A stretch of 64,000 nt of DNA, from assembly GCF_030145815.1 (NCBI RefSeq), contig NZ_JAIXHL010000016.1:1-64000 (forward strand), read 5' to 3'. Origin of the DNA: Sphingomonas sp. GTDB lineage: Bacteria > Pseudomonadota > Alphaproteobacteria > Sphingomonadales > Sphingomonadaceae. How positions within the stretch are numbered: position 1 is the first letter of the stretch; each line of letters starts with the position of its first letter. The position numbers and the translations under genes were made by a program. Shown in pieces: positions 61,346 through 64,000 of this stretch. Below the pieces are notes generated by a model that ran no database searches, had not been told where the DNA came from, and saw only the letters and a list, made by a program, of their open reading frames with translations.

Positions 61346-61603
61346 ATGACCGAAGAGACCAAGCCCGCCACCACCCCGGCGACCACCGACACGACGGGCA
61401 GCGACGAATCGCTGTTTAGCCAGGCCAAGGAAGCGCTCACCGACGCCGGTGAAGCGATCAGCGAAGCGTTCGACGATGTCGTCGACGCCGCCAAGAAGAA
61501 CCCCGTCGCTGCCGCCGCCATCGCCGCGGGCGCGGCTGCCGCAGTTGCCGGTGCCGCGTTCGGCGTCAGCAAGCTGCTCGAAAAAGACGACGACGCGAAG
61601 TAA
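61346..61603 (+). CDS. Small Ala-rich membrane-anchored protein
   Basis: An 85-residue protein with an acidic Thr-rich head, an amphipathic helix (LFSQAKEALTDAGEAISEAF), then KNPVAAAAIAAGAAAAVAGAAFG, a likely single C-terminal membrane helix. The layout recalls ElaB/YqjD-like ribosome- or membrane-associated proteins, but sequence identity is not clear. GGGAG precedes the ATG at 61346; an ATG at 61319 is less likely. Confidence 0.7.
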   Translation: MTEETKPATTPATTDTTGSDESLFSQAKEALTDAGEAISEAFDDVVDAAKKNPVAAAAIAAGAAAAVAGAAFGVSKLLEKDDDAK

Positions 61604-61697
61604 CCCGTTCAGGCACGCCGGCCCCCGCGACCGGCGTGCCATGGGCGCGACATCGTCCGGTCTTGCCAATGTCATCGCGGCAAATTAGCCGTTGAAG

Positions 61698-63134
61698 ATG
61701 ACACAAGCAGAACAAATCGTCGCCGAACTGGATCGGCTGCACACCGCCTCCGTCACCCGCCTGCGTGAGGCCCTCGATCTCTACCTCACCCAGGGGATCG
61801 CCCCGGACCCGGAGCGCCGCACGGACGGCAGTTTCGCCTATCCGGAAATCCGCGTCCGCTACCGCAATGAGGTCGATCGCCCGACCCCGGCACGCAGCTT
61901 CGGTCGCCTTGTCGAGCCGGGCGACTATGCGATCAGCGTCACCCGCCCCGCGATGTTCGCCGATTATCTGGTCGAGCAGCTTACGCTGCTGATCGAGGAT
62001 TATGACGTTGAGGTCAGCGCAACCACCGGGCGTCAGGAAATCCCCTTCCCCTATGTCATCGACCCCAGCCACGTGCTGAAGATGGATCAGGTGTCGGTGC
62101 TCGAACTCGCCCGGCATTTCCCGGCGACCGAGCTCGCACATATCGGCGACGAGATCGCCGATGGCAGCTGGATCAGCCAGGACGGCACCCGCCCGCTCGC
62201 CCTCTTCGACGGCCTGCGCACCGATTTCAGCCTCGCGCGGCTCCGCCACTATACCGGCACGCCGACCGAGCATGTGCAGCAATATATCCTGTTCACCAAC
62301 TACCACCGCTACGTCGATGAATTCGTTCGCTGGGCGGCGGAGCAGGTCGGCGAAGGCAGCCGCTTTACCGGTGTGTCGGGACCCGGCGGCATCGTGTTCA
62401 AGGCCGGAGACGATCCCGAAATGCTGCTGACCGACAGCGCGTGGCGGCGTCACCAGATGCCGGCCTGGCATTTGATGGCCGACGACGGCAGCGGCATCAC
62501 GCTGGTGAACATCGGCGTCGGCCCGTCGAACGCCAAAACGATCACCGATCACCTCGCCGTGTTGCGGCCCGAGGCGTGGCTGATGATCGGTCATTGCGGC
62601 GGTCTGCGGCCCAGCCAGCGGATCGGCGACTATGTCCTCGCCCACGCCTATCTGCGCGACGACCATGTGCTGGACGACGTGCTTCCGCCCGAAATCCCGA
62701 TCCCGGCGATCGCCGAGGTGCAGCAGGCGCTGGCCCGCGCCGCCGAGACCGTATCGGGCCAGTCGGGCGACGAGCTCAAGCGCCGCCTGCGTACCGGCAC
62801 GATCGTCACCACCGATGACCGCAACTGGGAATTGCGCTTCTCGCGCTCGGCACTGCGCTTCTCGCTCAGCCGCGCCGTCGGCGTCGACATGGAAAGCGCG
62901 ACCCTTGCTGCCCAGGGCTATCGCTTCCGCGTTCCCTACGGCACGCTGTTGTGCGTGTCGGACAAGCCGCTGCATGGCGAACTCAAACTGCCCGGCCAGG
63001 CCAACCGCTTCTACGAGCGCGCGATTGCCGAGCATCTCAAGATCGGCATCGAAACCTGCGAAGAATTGCGACGCGAAGGTGCAAAGCTCCACAGTCGCAA
63101 GCTGCGTGCGTTTAACGAGCCGCCGTTCCGGTAA
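61698..63134 (+). CDS. amn: AMP nucleosidase
   Basis: Cleaves AMP to adenine and ribose-5-phosphate in the cytosol, a purine-salvage step. About 478 residues: an N-terminal AMP-nucleosidase regulatory domain and a C-terminal nucleoside-phosphorylase fold with NIGVGPSNAKTITDHL, MIGHCGGLR and GVDMESATLAAQGYRF (catalytic ligands in VDMES). The ATG at 61698 is chosen; a TTG two codons earlier is equally weak in ribosome-binding signal. Confidence 0.93.
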   Translation: MTQAEQIVAELDRLHTASVTRLREALDLYLTQGIAPDPERRTDGSFAYPEIRVRYRNEVDRPTPARSFGRLVEPGDYAISVTRPAMFADYLVEQLTLLIEDYDVEVSATTGRQEIPFPYVIDPSHVLKMDQVSVLELARHFPATELAHIGDEIADGSWISQDGTRPLALFDGLRTDFSLARLRHYTGTPTEHVQQYILFTNYHRYVDEFVRWAAEQVGEGSRFTGVSGPGGIVFKAGDDPEMLLTDSAWRRHQMPAWHLMADDGSGITLVNIGVGPSNAKTITDHLAVLRPEAWLMIGHCGGLRPSQRIGDYVLAHAYLRDDHVLDDVLPPEIPIPAIAEVQQALARAAETVSGQSGDELKRRLRTGTIVTTDDRNWELRFSRSALRFSLSRAVGVDMESATLAAQGYRFRVPYGTLLCVSDKPLHGELKLPGQANRFYERAIAEHLKIGIETCEELRREGAKLHSRKLRAFNEPPFR

Positions 63135-63221
63135 CTTCACGCGAAATGCGCGCTTTTCATTGACGCGGGAAACCGTTTGGCCGCAGGCTGGTTACAGCCA
63201 CGAAACCTTTGGAGTTGCGTG

Positions 63222-63986
63222 ATGGCGAAAGCCCCGACCACATCGAATGACGGCGAAACCCCGACTGCGGCCAAGGCACCCGCCAAGCCGCGCCGGGCCG
63301 CGGCGAAGCCGACGGCCAAGACTGACGCAGCCAAGGCGCCCGCGTCGACCAAGGCCCCGGCCAAGGCCAAGGCACCGGCCAAGGCCAAGGCACCGGCGAA
63401 GCCCAAAGCTGCGCCGAAGCCAAAGGCTGCGGCCAAACCAACGCCCGCACCCAAGCAGGCCGCCGAGCCGCCTGCCGCCGTCGAAACGCCCGCACCGCAA
63501 ACCAAGGCACCCGCGCGCAAGCCCGCTGCGGCCAAGGCTCCAGCTGCTGCTGACAAGGCTCCGCCTCCGCGCCGCACCGCGGCGGCGCGCAAGCCCGCTA
63601 CCGCCGCCAAGCCGCGCGCATCCACGCGCAAGCCCGCTCCCAGCCGTCCGCGTGCCGCCGTCGAGGCTGCTGCGGCAAAGGTCTCGTCGGCTGCCCATAG
63701 CGCGGCGCAGACGGTCACCGACTCCGCCCCCGTGCAGTTCGTGGCCGAGACGCGCGAGAAGATGGGTGACCGCAATTTCTTCGCGACCCTGATCGGCGGA
63801 GTCGCAGCGATCGGGGCAGCCGTCGCCGGCATCTTTTACGCCGTACAGAAGGGCCAAAGCGGGTCCAAGGACGACACGACCCCGACGGGGGCTACCGCGC
63901 ATCAGGCCGACGGCACGGATAGCTCGGCCTCGTTCGCGGCAGGGATCGCCGACGAAGGCACGATCCCCGACAAGCTGCCCAACTGA
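63222..63986 (+). CDS. Lys/Ala/Pro-rich (histone H1-like) protein with a C-terminal membrane helix
   Basis: A 254-residue protein. The first ~155 residues are Lys/Ala/Pro repeats (AKAPAKAKAPAKAKAPAKPK), like bacterial H1-type or PhaF-type DNA-binding tails. A Val/Ala helix (AVEAAAAKVSSAAHSAAQTV) follows, then a membrane helix (about 200-222, NFFATLIGGVAAIGAAVAGIFYAV) and a polar tail. The order is the reverse of most phasins. TTGGAG precedes the ATG. It may tether nucleic acid or polymer to the membrane, which is inference. Confidence 0.7.
   Translation: MAKAPTTSNDGETPTAAKAPAKPRRAAAKPTAKTDAAKAPASTKAPAKAKAPAKAKAPAKPKAAPKPKAAAKPTPAPKQAAEPPAAVETPAPQTKAPARKPAAAKAPAAADKAPPPRRTAAARKPATAAKPRASTRKPAPSRPRAAVEAAAAKVSSAAHSAAQTVTDSAPVQFVAETREKMGDRNFFATLIGGVAAIGAAVAGIFYAVQKGQSGSKDDTTPTGATAHQADGTDSSASFAAGIADEGTIPDKLPN
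63357..63392 (+). repeat. Two 18-bp tandem repeats encoding PAKAKA
   Basis: Two identical 18-base units (CCGGCCAAGGCCAAGGCA) in the Lys/Ala/Pro-rich gene, embedded in a longer imperfect array. Repeat number may vary by slippage without changing the frame. Confidence 0.8.
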
Positions 63987-64000
63987 CCCGAACCTGACCC

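Noticed and set aside
1..64000. tRNA or rRNA genes
   Set aside because: I saw no cloverleaf with a GGTTCGA-type T-loop in the right context and no rRNA-like sequence; a covariance-model scan would be needed to be certain.

Overview
The window looks like a piece of an alphaproteobacterial chromosome, most probably from a Sphingomonas-like member of the Sphingomonadales. Reasons: GC-rich DNA with tight four-base ATGA/GTGA gene overlaps; a DivL-type pseudokinase next to tsaE, amgK, murU, addB, addA and trxA, an order I associate with alphaproteobacteria; a large TonB-dependent receptor followed by sulfotransferases; and several families of short GC-rich palindromic repeats of the sort scattered through sphingomonad genomes. 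I saw no rRNA, tRNA or CRISPR array.

Layout. The left edge holds the first 13 codons of an IS110-type transposase, followed by hutG-hutU (histidine degradation) and a MerC-like membrane protein. From about 3.2 to 16.5 kb lies a nearly complete type II secretion system (T2SS) in four transcription blocks: a solute-binding-like protein then gspJ-gspK (minus), gspN (plus), gspL-M-E-F (minus) and gspG-H-I-C-D (plus). A B12-binding radical SAM gene is wedged between gspN and gspF. After a proline-rich secreted protein comes a second mini-set of L-, M- and C/N-like platform proteins (17.8-19.2 kb), divergent from a large PhoX-family phosphatase with both a Tat motif and a lipobox. That phosphatase is a natural candidate substrate of the secretion system.

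The 21.9-25.6 kb block is a minus-strand set with a small lipoprotein, a TetR regulator and two secreted amidohydrolases, one of which lacks the family's metal-binding HxH motif. From 25.8 to 31.7 kb is a tightly coupled DUF4129-DUF4350-MoxR-DUF58-SpoIIM-RDD operon, a membrane-associated MoxR AAA+ module. Next come an isoprenylcysteine methyltransferase-like protein, a thioesterase, a quinone-reductase-like dehydrogenase, a YceI protein, a stand-alone BLUF photoreceptor, and leuA preceded by a 15-codon leader peptide with a Leu-Leu-Leu-Leu-Arg-Leu run (apparent attenuation control). argJ follows.

From 38.3 to 51 kb (minus) lies the divL-tsaE-amgK-murU / addB-addA-trxA block. It covers cell-cycle control, tRNA t6A synthesis, cell-wall recycling, recombinational repair and thioredoxin. 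It is interrupted at 45.6-46.2 kb by an oppositely oriented DUF559 nuclease-like gene framed by three copies of a covarying double-hairpin repeat. On the right are the TonB receptor and two sulfotransferase genes, ahcY with a palindromic operator-like site, a tetratricopeptide-like secreted protein, a YqgE protein, a peroxiredoxin, AMP nucleosidase, and two Ala/Lys-rich single-membrane-segment proteins.

Most noteworthy: the leuA leader peptide; the DUF559 cassette whose ribosome-binding site and stop codon lie in its flanking repeats; a palindromic repeat that encodes most of the GspJ leader peptide in frame; and the duplicated L/M/N T2SS module beside a PhoX lipoprotein.
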